From assembly GCF_004526235.1 (NCBI RefSeq), contig NZ_CP038159.1, positions 496,001 to 560,000 of the forward strand: a stretch of 64,000 nt of DNA. Direction: 5' to 3'. The stretch's first letter is position 1. Every line of letters begins with the position of its first letter. Position numbers and translations under genes: made by a program. The notes under the pieces are model-generated. The model had not been told where the DNA came from and made no database searches. It was given only the letters and a program-made list of their open reading frames with translations. This DNA comes from Sphingobacterium sp. CZ-2 (GTDB taxonomy: Bacteria; Bacteroidota; Bacteroidia; Sphingobacteriales; Sphingobacteriaceae). Shown here piece by piece: positions 38,623-47,424 of this stretch.

Positions 38623-38657
38623 CAAATATAATGTATTCGTATGACTTATTTTGCCAA
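38623..38657 (-). promoter_or_regulatory. Promoter of glyS
   Basis: Minus-strand TATATTTG (38630-38623) is an exact TAnnTTTG match, with TTG (38657-38655) 24 bases upstream inside the end of bcp. The -7 box ends 6 bases before the ATG, so the glyS transcript should have almost no leader. Confidence 0.6.
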
Positions 38658-39110
38658 TAAGTCCCGAATTTGTTGGGTTGCGTTCTTGTTGTCCACTTTT
38701 TTGATAATATGTTCGATCTTACCCTCCTCATCGATAACGAAAGTGGTTCTATTGGTGCCCATGTATTTTTTACCGTACATGTTTTTTTCTGCCCAAACGC
38801 CATAATCATTCACGATCTTCTGATCCTCATCGGCCAATAAGGTAAAGGGTAATTCAAATTTTTCTATGAACTTCTGATGGGACTGCTCGCTGTCGGTACT
38901 TACGCCGATCACTTCGAAACCATCCTGCTTTAGGCTTTGGTAATTATCCCGGAAATTACAAGCTTCGGTGGTACATCCCGGTGTATTATCTTTTGGATAA
39001 AAATAAAGGATTACCTTTTTCCCTTTAAAATCCGATAGGTTAACTGTATTTCCTTGTTGGTCCTTTGCTGTAATTGCAGGAGCTTGATCCCCTATTGCTA
39101 ATGTTGCCAT
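38646..39110 (-). CDS. bcp: Thioredoxin-dependent peroxiredoxin, BCP/PrxQ type
   Basis: 154 residues, cytosolic. It reduces hydroperoxides with thioredoxin as electron donor. The peroxidatic cysteine is C46 and the resolving cysteine C51 in NTPGCTTEACNFRD, the two-cysteine arrangement of BCP. Other features are ILYFYPKDNTPG and GTNRTTFVID. It sits between the M23 peptidase gene and glyS on the same strand. Confidence 0.95.
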   Translation of the reverse strand: MATLAIGDQAPAITAKDQQGNTVNLSDFKGKKVILYFYPKDNTPGCTTEACNFRDNYQSLKQDGFEVIGVSTDSEQSHQKFIEKFELPFTLLADEDQKIVNDYGVWAEKNMYGKKYMGTNRTTFVIDEEGKIEHIIKKVDNKNATQQIRDLLAK

Positions 39111-39145
39111 AATCTTTCTTATTTGGTGAGAATTATCTTATAGTC

Positions 39146-40867
39146 TTATCTGGTGAAATTTGCTTCATACACTTTTTCATTGTCCTTCCAATCCTTCACG
39201 ACCAATTTGAATCGGTGCTGGCCTTTGGAAAGACTAGGTTCAAAGCGATGCCACAGGTGCCTATTCTTGGAATCGTATTCCATCAGTACCCATTGATCAT
39301 CTATATAGGCATTGAACGATTGGATTCCCGAAAAGTTGTCGGCAATGGTAAAATCTATCTTAGATTGGGCGGCCACATTCTTGCCAGGGCTGAAATTCCT
39401 TGGGGTAATTGTCGGTGCGATGGTATCCACCACGATATAAAAGGAGCCAAATACCTTGGTATTCACGGTTACCCAATCTTTTTCGAATTTACCACCTACC
39501 GAACCGTTCTGCACCGATGCAATCAACGCTTTGCTTTCCAAATGGGGTGGGAGATTGGTTGGTTTAATGCTGAGTTTATAGGTCGAAAACAAGGGTACCA
39601 TAGTGCTTCCTACATGGTGCACTTGGGAATAGGAATTTGGGCGTTGAGCACTCTGGCTATAATTGAAATCCAGATCGGAATATAATGCGCCTTCTGGAAT
39701 ATCTACCTGGATAAAATCTACCGTATATTTATTGTCCTTATTATAGGCGAAGAGTTCGCCTTTCGCAGGATTAGCTTTTGGTTGATAACTGGATCTATTC
39801 TGAACCTTAAAATTCAATTCACTGCAATTTCCGCGGACATCCTTTACCACATATTTTACATCATGGACCTGATCATCCTTCAATTCAATGATTCCTTGGT
39901 TATCCAGGTGCTTGAAGATATTTATGGGGTTTCCCGGATCTTTGAAGCTTTTCTGCACTTTCGCTTTCGTTCTTTTAAAAGTGGCAAAGTCGATGTATCC
40001 GTGGATAGCACTTGAGCTGTTGAAATCCAGTTCTTCAAAGAGCACGGTAGAGATCGCTTTTCCATCCAAGAACAATTCGATGGAATAGACGCCGTTCTGA
40101 AATCCTCCTGCCCGATGCCTATCAATGGTATTGATCCCTAAACCAAACTTTCCATTCACAGGAATAACTGCACCGGAAGCTAGGGTATAACGCCCAGACC
40201 CCAATGCCTTAACGGCTTGAGGACGTCTTGGTGTGCCTTCATTGAACAAGGGATCTTGGAGATCATACACCGTAATCCCATTAATGGTTGGATTATAATT
40301 ATCGGTAAACTTCAGCCCGAAAAGTTGTGGATTCTGAGGTCTTTGGGTTTTCGTATCCCGGATTTCAAAATGCAGGTGTGGACCGGCAGAACCTCCTGTA
40401 TTTCCCGCATTTCCGATAAACTGTCCCTTGGTTAATTTCACCTGCCCTTCCTTCAATTCCATATCCACATCAAAACGCTTCTGTTTGTACTGTTCCGCTT
40501 TCATGATGTTGGTCAAGGTAGAATTAAAGCTGTCCATATGCAGGTATACGGTGGTATAGCCATTAGGATGGGTGATGTAGACAGAATTTCCGCCACCACC
40601 GATCTGTACCCTTAATCGGGAAACATAACCTTCAGCGGCAGCATGCAAAGGCAATCCAATGCGCTGCTGGGTCCTGTAATCATCCCCCGCATGAAAATGG
40701 GTGGACCTTAATTCCCCAAAAGTACCGGAAGCATCCTGCGCAATATTCAAAGGGTTTCTAAAATACCCTTGTGGATAGGTTTTGGAGGTAATGATATTTG
40801 GGTTCTGTGCCTGGGTTGTTAGGCCAAGCATCAGGGTTGTTATCAATGTGAGTGTGCTTTTTTTCAT
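39146..40867 (-). CDS. Secreted M23-family metallopeptidase
   Basis: 573 residues with a signal peptide (ends TTQAQ). The LytM/M23 domain occupies about residues 50-185: HAGDD (H59 and D63 bind zinc) and GPHLHFE (H166 zinc, H164 catalytic). The remaining about 390 residues form Ig-like beta-rich regions (for example the segment with TIADNFSGIQSFNAYIDDQWV). M23 enzymes cut peptidoglycan cross-bridges or peptides; the zinc ligands are all present, so it is likely active in the periplasm. Starts one base after the FAH-family gene stop. Confidence 0.92.
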   Translation of the reverse strand: MKKSTLTLITTLMLGLTTQAQNPNIITSKTYPQGYFRNPLNIAQDASGTFGELRSTHFHAGDDYRTQQRIGLPLHAAAEGYVSRLRVQIGGGGNSVYITHPNGYTTVYLHMDSFNSTLTNIMKAEQYKQKRFDVDMELKEGQVKLTKGQFIGNAGNTGGSAGPHLHFEIRDTKTQRPQNPQLFGLKFTDNYNPTINGITVYDLQDPLFNEGTPRRPQAVKALGSGRYTLASGAVIPVNGKFGLGINTIDRHRAGGFQNGVYSIELFLDGKAISTVLFEELDFNSSSAIHGYIDFATFKRTKAKVQKSFKDPGNPINIFKHLDNQGIIELKDDQVHDVKYVVKDVRGNCSELNFKVQNRSSYQPKANPAKGELFAYNKDNKYTVDFIQVDIPEGALYSDLDFNYSQSAQRPNSYSQVHHVGSTMVPLFSTYKLSIKPTNLPPHLESKALIASVQNGSVGGKFEKDWVTVNTKVFGSFYIVVDTIAPTITPRNFSPGKNVAAQSKIDFTIADNFSGIQSFNAYIDDQWVLMEYDSKNRHLWHRFEPSLSKGQHRFKLVVKDWKDNEKVYEANFTR

Positions 40868-40868
40868 A

Positions 40869-41480
40869 TTATTTGATATGGCAGGTAAACATGCTTTTGC
40901 CTTCCAAAAACCCTTCCAGTTTATCCCCGATCTGGATAGGTCCTACGCCGGCAGGTGTACCTGTGTAAATTAAATCGCCTTTTCTTAAGGTGATGTAGGT
41001 TGATACAAAACTGATCAGGCTATCATAATCAAAAATCATATCCTGGGTATTTCCTTCTTGAACAGTTTCGTCGTTCTTCTTCATGGAGAAAGAGAGATTG
41101 CGAGGGTCCTCGAATTGATCTTTCGGAATCAGCGGACTGATCACTGCAGAATGGTCAAAGGCCTTTGCCAATTCCCAAGGTAAGCCTTTTGCTTTGTGGG
41201 CTGACTGAATATCACGTGCCGTAAAGTCGATCCCTAAACCGATGGCATCGTAATATTTATTGGCAAATTTCTTGGAAACATGTTTTCCTTCGTTACAAAT
41301 GCGTAATACTACTTCTACTTCATAATGTACATCTTTGGAAAATTCTGGATAGTAGAAATCTTTATTGTCTTTTAGTATGGCCGTATCGGGTTTTAGAAAA
41401 ATCACCGGACTTTCAGGGACTGGATTATTTAATTCTTTGGCATGATCAATATAGTTTCTACCAATTGCAATTACTTTCAT
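40869..41480 (-). CDS. Fumarylacetoacetate hydrolase-family protein
   Basis: 203 residues, the short FAH form. Metal-binding glutamates are expected in HYEVEVVLRI and the aspartate in GIDFTARDIQ; the N-terminal IGRNYIDHAKELNN and PVIFLKPDTAI are typical, as is GDLIYTGTPAGVGPI. Small FAH proteins include acylpyruvate hydrolases and oxaloacetate decarboxylases, so the substrate is open. First gene of a tight minus-strand run with the M23 peptidase and bcp. Confidence 0.9.
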   Translation of the reverse strand: MKVIAIGRNYIDHAKELNNPVPESPVIFLKPDTAILKDNKDFYYPEFSKDVHYEVEVVLRICNEGKHVSKKFANKYYDAIGLGIDFTARDIQSAHKAKGLPWELAKAFDHSAVISPLIPKDQFEDPRNLSFSMKKNDETVQEGNTQDMIFDYDSLISFVSTYITLRKGDLIYTGTPAGVGPIQIGDKLEGFLEGKSMFTCHIK

Positions 41481-41634
41481 TTATTTGATTTTGATGTTTT
41501 TCAATTTGGACTGGAATCCAAATCCTTCTCAAACAAATCTAAAGAAATTGCCTTGCTATGGCAAATCCTAAGGCAAGTAAGCAAACCTTTGCGTAATAAA
41601 AAACAGGGATTTAGGCGGAAAATTATGGTTAGTA

Positions 41635-41668
41635 TTTGGAGATTTTTCTTAAAAAGTAAATACATTTG
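41635..41668 (+). promoter_or_regulatory. Promoter of metZ
   Basis: TTTG (41635-41638) and TACATTTG (41661-41668) are separated by 22 bases, an exact match to the Bacteroidota promoter pattern. The -7 box ends 6 bases before the ATG at 41675, so the transcript is likely leaderless or nearly so. Confidence 0.7.
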
Positions 41669-41674
41669 TTCATC

Positions 41675-42847
41675 ATGAACAAAGAACAATCCAAAATCAT
41701 CCGAGAACAGGCTCAACGATCCAACATCCGGGAGCATTCGGTGCCCTTATACCTAACATCCAGTTTTATATTCGACAGTGCAGAACAAGGCCGTGCGGTT
41801 TTTGCGGAAGAGGAAGAGGCAATGGTCTATTCCCGGTATGCTAACCCGAACACAACGGAGTTCATCAATAAGGTATGTTTGTTGGAAGGAGCTGAGGCTG
41901 GCTTGGCATTTGGATCGGGCATGGGTGCTATTTTTGCTTGTTTTGCAGGTTTTATAGAAAGTGGAGACCATATCGTTTCTTCTAGAGCAATCTTTGGCTC
42001 TACCCATCAATTGTTCACGCAGTTGTTCCCACGCTGGGGAGTGACCACCACCTATGTGGATGCGATCAATCCGGAGGAATGGGAAAAAGCGATCCAGCCG
42101 AACACCAAGTTCATCTTTTTGGAATCGCCTTCTAATCCGGGTCTGGAATTGGTGGATCTGGAATGGTTAGGAGGTCTGAAGAAGAAATACCCGAACATTA
42201 TTTTTGCGATCGATAATTGCTTTGCTACGCCATACCTTCAGAAGCCTTTACAATATGGCTTTGATCTATCCATTCATTCGGCCACTAAATACATGGACGG
42301 ACAAGGACGTGTATTGGGCGGGGTGATCGTTGGAAAGCAGGAATTGATGGATAAACTGATGTTTTTTATTCGCCATACCGGACCAGCGATGTCGGCATTT
42401 AATGCTTGGGTTCTTTCGAAGAGTATAGAAACATTGGGACTGCGGATGGATCGTCATTGTTCAAATGCTTTGGCATTGGCCGAGACTTTGGAAAAACATG
42501 ATGAGATTCTGGATGTGAAATATCCTTTTCTGCCTTCGCATCCGCAGTATGAACTGGCGAAGAAACAGATGAAAGCAGGGGGTGGAATTGTGACGATTGA
42601 AGTTAAGGGTGGTAAGGAAAGGGCATTTAAGTTTTTGGACGCTTTGAAAATGATTCTTTATACTTCGAATTTAGGGGATTCAAGGTCTATTGCTACCCAT
42701 CCTGGTACAACTACGCATTCGAAATTGAAGGAAGAGGAAAGGGAGAAATTGGGGATAAGACCTGGGACAATCAGGTTGTCGATTGGTATTGAGGATCAAG
42801 AGGATATTATTGAGGATATCTTGCAAGCTTTGGAAGCGAGTAGGTAG
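41675..42847 (+). CDS. metZ: Trans-sulfuration PLP enzyme, O-succinylhomoserine sulfhydrylase-like
   Basis: 390 residues from ATG 41675; the open frame upstream starts with TTG inside the promoter box. It belongs to the Cys/Met metabolism PLP family: YSRYANPNTTEF, FGSGMGAIFACF and the PLP lysine in HSATKYMDGQGRVLGG. The DGQGRVLGG signature is that of MetZ enzymes, which make homocysteine directly from O-succinyl- or O-acetylhomoserine and sulfide. Methionine gamma-lyase or cystathionine gamma-synthase remain possible alternatives. Monocistronic; nested repeat copy 2 lies behind it. Confidence 0.88.
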   Translation: MNKEQSKIIREQAQRSNIREHSVPLYLTSSFIFDSAEQGRAVFAEEEEAMVYSRYANPNTTEFINKVCLLEGAEAGLAFGSGMGAIFACFAGFIESGDHIVSSRAIFGSTHQLFTQLFPRWGVTTTYVDAINPEEWEKAIQPNTKFIFLESPSNPGLELVDLEWLGGLKKKYPNIIFAIDNCFATPYLQKPLQYGFDLSIHSATKYMDGQGRVLGGVIVGKQELMDKLMFFIRHTGPAMSAFNAWVLSKSIETLGLRMDRHCSNALALAETLEKHDEILDVKYPFLPSHPQYELAKKQMKAGGGIVTIEVKGGKERAFKFLDALKMILYTSNLGDSRSIATHPGTTTHSKLKEEEREKLGIRPGTIRLSIGIEDQEDIIEDILQALEASR

Positions 42848-42869
42848 ACTGTAATTGATAGGCTTTTTA

Positions 42870-42965
42870 CGTCATTGCGAGCTTTATCGTCATTGCGAGG
42901 AGGCACGACGAAGCAATCTTTACACTAATCGAAAGATTGCTTCGTCGTACCTCCTCGCAATGACG
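42870..42965. repeat. Palindromic repeat, copy 2 (outer arms only)
   Basis: The left arm at 42888-42921 and right arm at 42932-42965 are 34-base complements with one mismatch, closing a 10-base loop. An additional half-unit CGTCATTGCGAG precedes it (42870-42881). It lacks the inner arms of the other copies. It fills the gap between the convergent metZ and tpx genes and could terminate both. Confidence 0.92.
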
Positions 42966-42984
42966 GGTATTATTTCACAAACTT

Positions 42985-43482
42985 CTACAAAGCTGCTAAA
43001 GCAGCTTCATAATTCGGTTCTTCTACCGTTTCAGCGACCTGCTCTGTATATTTCACTTTTCCATCTTCATCAACCACCACCACTGATCTACTCAACAAAC
43101 CTGTCAAAGGACCATCCGTAAATTTCACACCATATGCCTGAGCAAAAGACTCATCTTTAAAATCAGACAAAGTAATCACATTATCCAATCCCTCTGCTGC
43201 GCAAAATCTACTTTGCGCAAAAGGCAAATCCTTCGAAATACATAACACCACTGTATTATCCAATCCTGATGCTTTCTCATTAAATTGTCTAACCGACGCT
43301 GCACAAGTTCCAGTATCAATACTTGGGAAAATATTTAATATAACCTGTTTTCCTGCAAAATCCTTCAATGATTTTTGTGACAGATCTCCTGTCGTCAATG
43401 TAAAATCTGGAGCTACATCTCCTACTTTGGGAAGATTTCCACTGGTATGCACTGCATTACCTTTAAATGATACTTCTGCCAT
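42985..43482 (-). CDS. tpx: Thiol peroxidase, Tpx type
   Basis: 165 residues, atypical two-cysteine peroxiredoxin of the Tpx group. The peroxidatic cysteine is C60 (IDTGTCAAS) and the resolving cysteine C94 (SRFCAAE), the same spacing as E. coli Tpx (61/95). It removes alkyl hydroperoxides with thioredoxin. Monocistronic by position. Confidence 0.96.
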   Translation of the reverse strand: MAEVSFKGNAVHTSGNLPKVGDVAPDFTLTTGDLSQKSLKDFAGKQVILNIFPSIDTGTCAASVRQFNEKASGLDNTVVLCISKDLPFAQSRFCAAEGLDNVITLSDFKDESFAQAYGVKFTDGPLTGLLSRSVVVVDEDGKVKYTEQVAETVEEPNYEAALAAL

Positions 43483-43659
43483 AATAGCCTATTTTTTTTA
43501 GTTTCTATAAATCTAAAACCAATATAGCTTAAAATATGTTTGATAAAAAATGGATTACCTACCGATTTATTAAAAGTTGACAAATATTTAATATTTTAAT
43601 AATTATTTACTATGTTAGCATAATATTAAAATAAACTTAAAACGCTAATCAATATTTAT

Positions 43660-44880
43660 ATGAAACGATTATTACTCTGTTTACTCATGGCATCGCCTGC
43701 CCTTGCCTTTTCCCAAGGTTCGCAGGTAAATACCCAAAGCCAAAAAGCAGTGGGTATGGCTGGAGCAGGATCCGCTTTGTTTATTGATGAAACATCGATC
43801 CTCTACAATCCAGGTGCATTGGTAAAAATGGAAAACAACGCCATTTCCCTGGGTGCAAGTGCGATCATGTATCGCTCCGCCTTCCAAGAGAAAGGTAGCT
43901 CCGAAGTACATCATACACGTTTTCAAATCTCTCCTCCGGTTTCCTTGTTTGCTGCATTTGGACCGAAGGATTCTTGGTGGAAAGCAGGTATCGGGATCTA
44001 TACCCCTTACGGTGGATCGGTAGATTGGGGCAAGGAATGGCCGGGAAGATATTCATTGACCAATCTTTCCATGCGTGCATTTTACATCCAACCAACATTA
44101 AGCTTTAAGATCACAGACCAATTCAGCGTTGGTGGTGGTTTTGTGTATAACGTAGGTATCGTAGATTTAGGAAGAGCATTACCGGTATTCGGTTCTGACG
44201 GAAAAGCCGGCCAGGCTGATTTAAGTGGAACAGGCACAGGAATGGGATATAACCTAGGTGTTCACTATAACCTAGCCGATGAATTTGCTATTTCCTTGAA
44301 CTACCGTTCTAAAGTGATTACGAAATTAGAAGGTGGAGATGCAACTTTCGATGTTCCGGCATCTTTGGCTGCCAATTTCCCGAACGGTAAATTTGATGCT
44401 GAATTGCCTTTACCGGCTTCTTTCAACGTAGGTATTGCTTTCCCTGTTTCTGAGAAAGTGAAAACAGCGATCGATGCATCCTTCATCGATTACAGCATTT
44501 ACAAAGAGTTGGTGTTCGATTATGAGAACAACACCCCTACCCTTCAAGATACGCGATCCGAAAAAAATTATCAGAATGCATTTTCAGCGAAAATTGGTTT
44601 CAACTATGAGGCCACAGATAAATTGGAGCTACGAGCAGGTACCGGTTATGTGTATACACCAGTGCAGGCAAAATACGTATATCCTGAGACGCCAGATAAC
44701 AACCGTATGATGGCAGCAGCTGGATTGACTTATAAGTTCACGCCTAATTGGCAAATGTCTGCGGCTTATGTGTTCCAAAAAATCCTGAAAAGAACAACTA
44801 CCAACGCGGAAACCCAATTATCAGGTGCTTACGAAACCAATATTCACGCCCCAGGAATTTCATTAAGCTATTCTTGGTAG
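43660..44880 (+). CDS. OmpP1/FadL/TodX-family outer-membrane protein
   Basis: 406 residues with a signal peptide ending AFSQG. The family-typical N terminus is visible (QSQKAVGMAGAGSALFIDETSILYNPGAL), followed by a beta-barrel ending in SLSYSW. FadL-type channels bring hydrophobic molecules such as fatty acids across the outer membrane. It lies 19 bases upstream of an SGNH lipoprotein gene, a pairing often seen in Bacteroidota. Confidence 0.92.
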   Translation: MKRLLLCLLMASPALAFSQGSQVNTQSQKAVGMAGAGSALFIDETSILYNPGALVKMENNAISLGASAIMYRSAFQEKGSSEVHHTRFQISPPVSLFAAFGPKDSWWKAGIGIYTPYGGSVDWGKEWPGRYSLTNLSMRAFYIQPTLSFKITDQFSVGGGFVYNVGIVDLGRALPVFGSDGKAGQADLSGTGTGMGYNLGVHYNLADEFAISLNYRSKVITKLEGGDATFDVPASLAANFPNGKFDAELPLPASFNVGIAFPVSEKVKTAIDASFIDYSIYKELVFDYENNTPTLQDTRSEKNYQNAFSAKIGFNYEATDKLELRAGTGYVYTPVQAKYVYPETPDNNRMMAAAGLTYKFTPNWQMSAAYVFQKILKRTTTNAETQLSGAYETNIHAPGISLSYSW

Positions 44881-44899
44881 GAATCAAATTATGATCAAC

Positions 44900-46201
44900 A
44901 TGAAAAATAAATTTAACTTATATATCGGATTAGCCTTATTGGGATTGGCTAGTTCATGTGCGCCCAGCTTAGATGAATTGGAAGCGACCAAAGGTACAGC
45001 AGATTTTTCAAAATTCATTGCTGTCGGAAACTCCCTAACGGCTGGATATTCCAACAATGGCCTTTACTTAGAAGGACAAAAAGTGGCATTCCCGAACTTG
45101 ATCGCTGAAAAGATGAAAGAAGTTGGCGGCGGAGCATTTACCTCCCCATTTTTTAGTGCCGACCAAGCAAATGGTTCTGGATATATTACCTTCAAAGGGT
45201 TTACAGATTCCGGATCACCGATCACTGAACCAGTTGCTGCACAGGCCGAACGAGGAAAGAATGCCCAAGGAGGTCCTTTATACACAAAATATTTGGATCC
45301 AATCCAAAACTTAGGTGTACCAGGCATGCGTTTGGATCTTGGAACACAACCAGGCATGGGTTCGGAAGCAGGAAACCCTTATTTTGAACGTTTGTTACCT
45401 GATGCGACCAAAAATTCTACCAGCTATCTACAATACGTAGGATCACACGATTATACATTCTTCTCTTTTTGGTTAGGAAATAACGATGTGTTAGGTTTTG
45501 CGACAAATGGTGGCGTGGAATCAAACATTACCAACAAATTAATCAGTTTGGAAACTTTCAAAGCGGCCTATACTGCTTTCATCACAACCTTAACCCAAGG
45601 AGAGAAAAAAGGGGTGGTAGCGACCATTCCTGATGTAACCAGTGTCCCTTTCTTTAATACGGTTACCACAGCACGTTTAAATGCAGCTGTAGAAGCGGCA
45701 ACAGGTGGACAAGCCAAAAATGTATATATCGCAACTGGAAACGGCACACCACGTATAGCAACAGCTAACGATCTGTTTATATTGACTTTCCCAACGGCTA
45801 AATTGGGTGTTGAAAATGCATTAAAAATCCCTTATGGTTTGCATCCATTGAATCCCATTGAAAGTAAATATGTTTTGGATGAAGGAGAAATCAACTTAGT
45901 GGTTTCCCGTATCTCAGAAATCAATACCTTTATCAAAGAGACTGCGGCGGCCAAAAAGCTAGCTTTAGCGGATGTTCATGCCTTTTTGAACAAGGTTAAA
46001 ACGGGTTATATCTATAACGGTGTGATGATCAGTTCAGCATACATTACCGGTAATGCGTTTTCATTGGATGGTGTGCATTTAACCCCTATGGGAAATGCTA
46101 TTGTAGCCAACCTGTTCATTGATGCCATCAACAAACAATACGGCTCTTCCATTGGTAAAATGGACATTAGCCTATATCCTGGGGTTAATTTCCCCGGCTA
46201 A
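44900..46201 (+). CDS. SGNH/GDSL-hydrolase lipoprotein
   Basis: 433 residues from ATG 44900 (an ATG at 44891 adds three residues). Lipoprotein signal ends LASSC. SGNH blocks: block I GNSLTAGYSN (GNS in place of GDS), block III WLGNNDVLG and block V DGVHLTPMG supplying the catalytic Asp and His. Such proteins are esterases or lipases acting at the cell surface. Operon partner of the upstream FadL-type channel, which suggests lipid hydrolysis coupled to uptake. A terminator follows. Confidence 0.88.
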   Translation: MKNKFNLYIGLALLGLASSCAPSLDELEATKGTADFSKFIAVGNSLTAGYSNNGLYLEGQKVAFPNLIAEKMKEVGGGAFTSPFFSADQANGSGYITFKGFTDSGSPITEPVAAQAERGKNAQGGPLYTKYLDPIQNLGVPGMRLDLGTQPGMGSEAGNPYFERLLPDATKNSTSYLQYVGSHDYTFFSFWLGNNDVLGFATNGGVESNITNKLISLETFKAAYTAFITTLTQGEKKGVVATIPDVTSVPFFNTVTTARLNAAVEAATGGQAKNVYIATGNGTPRIATANDLFILTFPTAKLGVENALKIPYGLHPLNPIESKYVLDEGEINLVVSRISEINTFIKETAAAKKLALADVHAFLNKVKTGYIYNGVMISSAYITGNAFSLDGVHLTPMGNAIVANLFIDAINKQYGSSIGKMDISLYPGVNFPG

Positions 46202-46227
46202 TTTTAGAAAAATAGCAGACGACTTAT

Positions 46228-46258
46228 AAAAAAGCTACCCTTCGGGGTGGCTTTTTTT
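46228..46258 (+). terminator. Terminator after the SGNH lipoprotein gene
   Basis: AAAAAAGCTACCC pairs with GGGTGGCTTTTTT around a TTCG loop (46228-46257; one G-U pair). A clear intrinsic terminator 26 bases after the stop. Confidence 0.92.
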
Positions 46259-46260
46259 CT

Positions 46261-46268
46261 TATTTTCG
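46261..46268 (+). promoter_or_regulatory. Possible -7 box of lolD
   Basis: TATTTTCG differs from TAnnTTTG at one base and ends 4 bases before the lolD ATG. It abuts the preceding terminator. No convincing -33 box is present. Confidence 0.35.
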
Positions 46269-46272
46269 CATT

Positions 46273-46926
46273 ATGATCTTACAAGCCAACAACATATTCA
46301 AATCCTACGGAGATTTGGAAATCCTGAAAGGGGTAAGTGTATCGGTAAAGAAAGGAGAAATCGTTTCCATCGTAGGAGCCTCCGGAGCCGGAAAGAGTAC
46401 ATTATTGCACATTATTGGCACCTTGGATAAGCCTGACCGTGGAACGATCATGTTGGAAGGCCAGGATGTTTTCTCGCTTTCAGAAAAGCAGTTAAGTGAT
46501 TTCCGAAACAAACATATCGGCTTTGTATTTCAATTCCATCATCTTCTTCCGGAATTTACCGCTTTGGAGAATGTCTGTATTCCGGGTTATATTGCCGGCA
46601 AGGACCGCAAGACCGTTGAACAGAAAGGCTTGGAGCTCTTGGAGATCCTGGGTGTAAAGCATCGCGCCAACCACAAACCCTCGGCCATGTCGGGAGGTGA
46701 GCAACAACGGGTTTCCGTGGCCAGAGCCTTGATCAATGATCCTACATTGGTCCTAGCAGATGAACCTTCGGGTAACCTGGATTCTGAAAATGCCACCGCT
46801 TTGCACCAATTATTCTTTGACCTTCGGGATAAGATGCAACAGACTTTTATCATCGTAACGCATAATGAAGAATTGGCGAGGATTTCTGATCGCACCATTC
46901 ATATGCGTGATGGTTTGATTTATTAG
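46273..46926 (+). CDS. lolD: Lipoprotein-release ABC transporter ATPase, LolD-like
   Basis: 217-residue ABC ATPase. Walker A is GASGAGKST, signature [14 protein letters not shown], Walker [13 protein letters not shown] and switch histidine in IVTHNEE. The sequence is typical of LolD/MacB-type ATPases that drive extraction of lipoproteins from the inner membrane, and [14 protein letters not shown] is characteristic of LolD. The LolC/E permease is not in the window. Three short-gap genes follow. Confidence 0.9.
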   Translation: MILQANNIFKSYGDLEILKGVSVSVKKGEIVSIVGASGAGKSTLLHIIGTLDKPDRGTIMLEGQDVFSLSEKQLSDFRNKHIGFVFQFHHLLPEFTALENVCIPGYIAGKDRKTVEQKGLELLEILGVKHRANHKPSAMSGGEQQRVSVARALINDPTLVLADEPSGNLDSENATALHQLFFDLRDKMQQTFIIVTHNEELARISDRTIHMRDGLIY

Positions 46927-46935
46927 AATTACACT

Positions 46936-47403
46936 ATGCAAAAAATATTGATTACCTATGGGACCCGTCCCCTGGCGCAACGTTTGGCCAAACAATTTTC
47001 AGATAAATTTGAAGTCGTTTTTGCCAGCTCTGAAGAAGTGCCTAGTTTCCTACAGGCAAATTACCTAAAAATACCAACGGGAGTAAATCCGACCTATGCC
47101 CATGAATTGTTGAAATTAAGCTTGGACAAACAGATCGATTATATCCTGCCTTTGGGCGAATCGGAGATCAATAGTTTAGCAGAATCTAAGTTATTGTTCG
47201 AAGAATACGATATTATTCCTTTAGTGCCTAATCTATCGGATCTACCTGTGTATTTTACGATTGAAAATCCTCCCTCCCAAGCGGAGATCCATATTTATTT
47301 ACAAGGAAAAGGCCTGGATGTAGAACAGAAACTGCATTTACCGGCAACCGGATTGTTGATGGTCTCGGATGATCAAGAAGAATTGGCCTTAGTAACTATA
47401 TAA
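46936..47403 (+). CDS. Orphan pre-ATP-grasp-like protein, unknown function
   Basis: 155 residues. The start is a Rossmann-like alternation (MQKILITYGTRPLAQRLAKQF) and the middle DYILPLGESEINSLAESKLLFEE resembles the pre-ATP-grasp domain at the N terminus of carbamoyl-phosphate synthase-like and PylC-like ligases. The ATP-grasp domain itself is absent; the gene ends in a clean stop. It follows lolD by 9 bases and precedes a degenerate HAD gene by 21 bases. The fold call is an inference and the function is unknown. Confidence 0.7.
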   Translation: MQKILITYGTRPLAQRLAKQFSDKFEVVFASSEEVPSFLQANYLKIPTGVNPTYAHELLKLSLDKQIDYILPLGESEINSLAESKLLFEEYDIIPLVPNLSDLPVYFTIENPPSQAEIHIYLQGKGLDVEQKLHLPATGLLMVSDDQEELALVTI

Positions 47404-47424
47404 AGCTTGAGTAATCATATAAAG

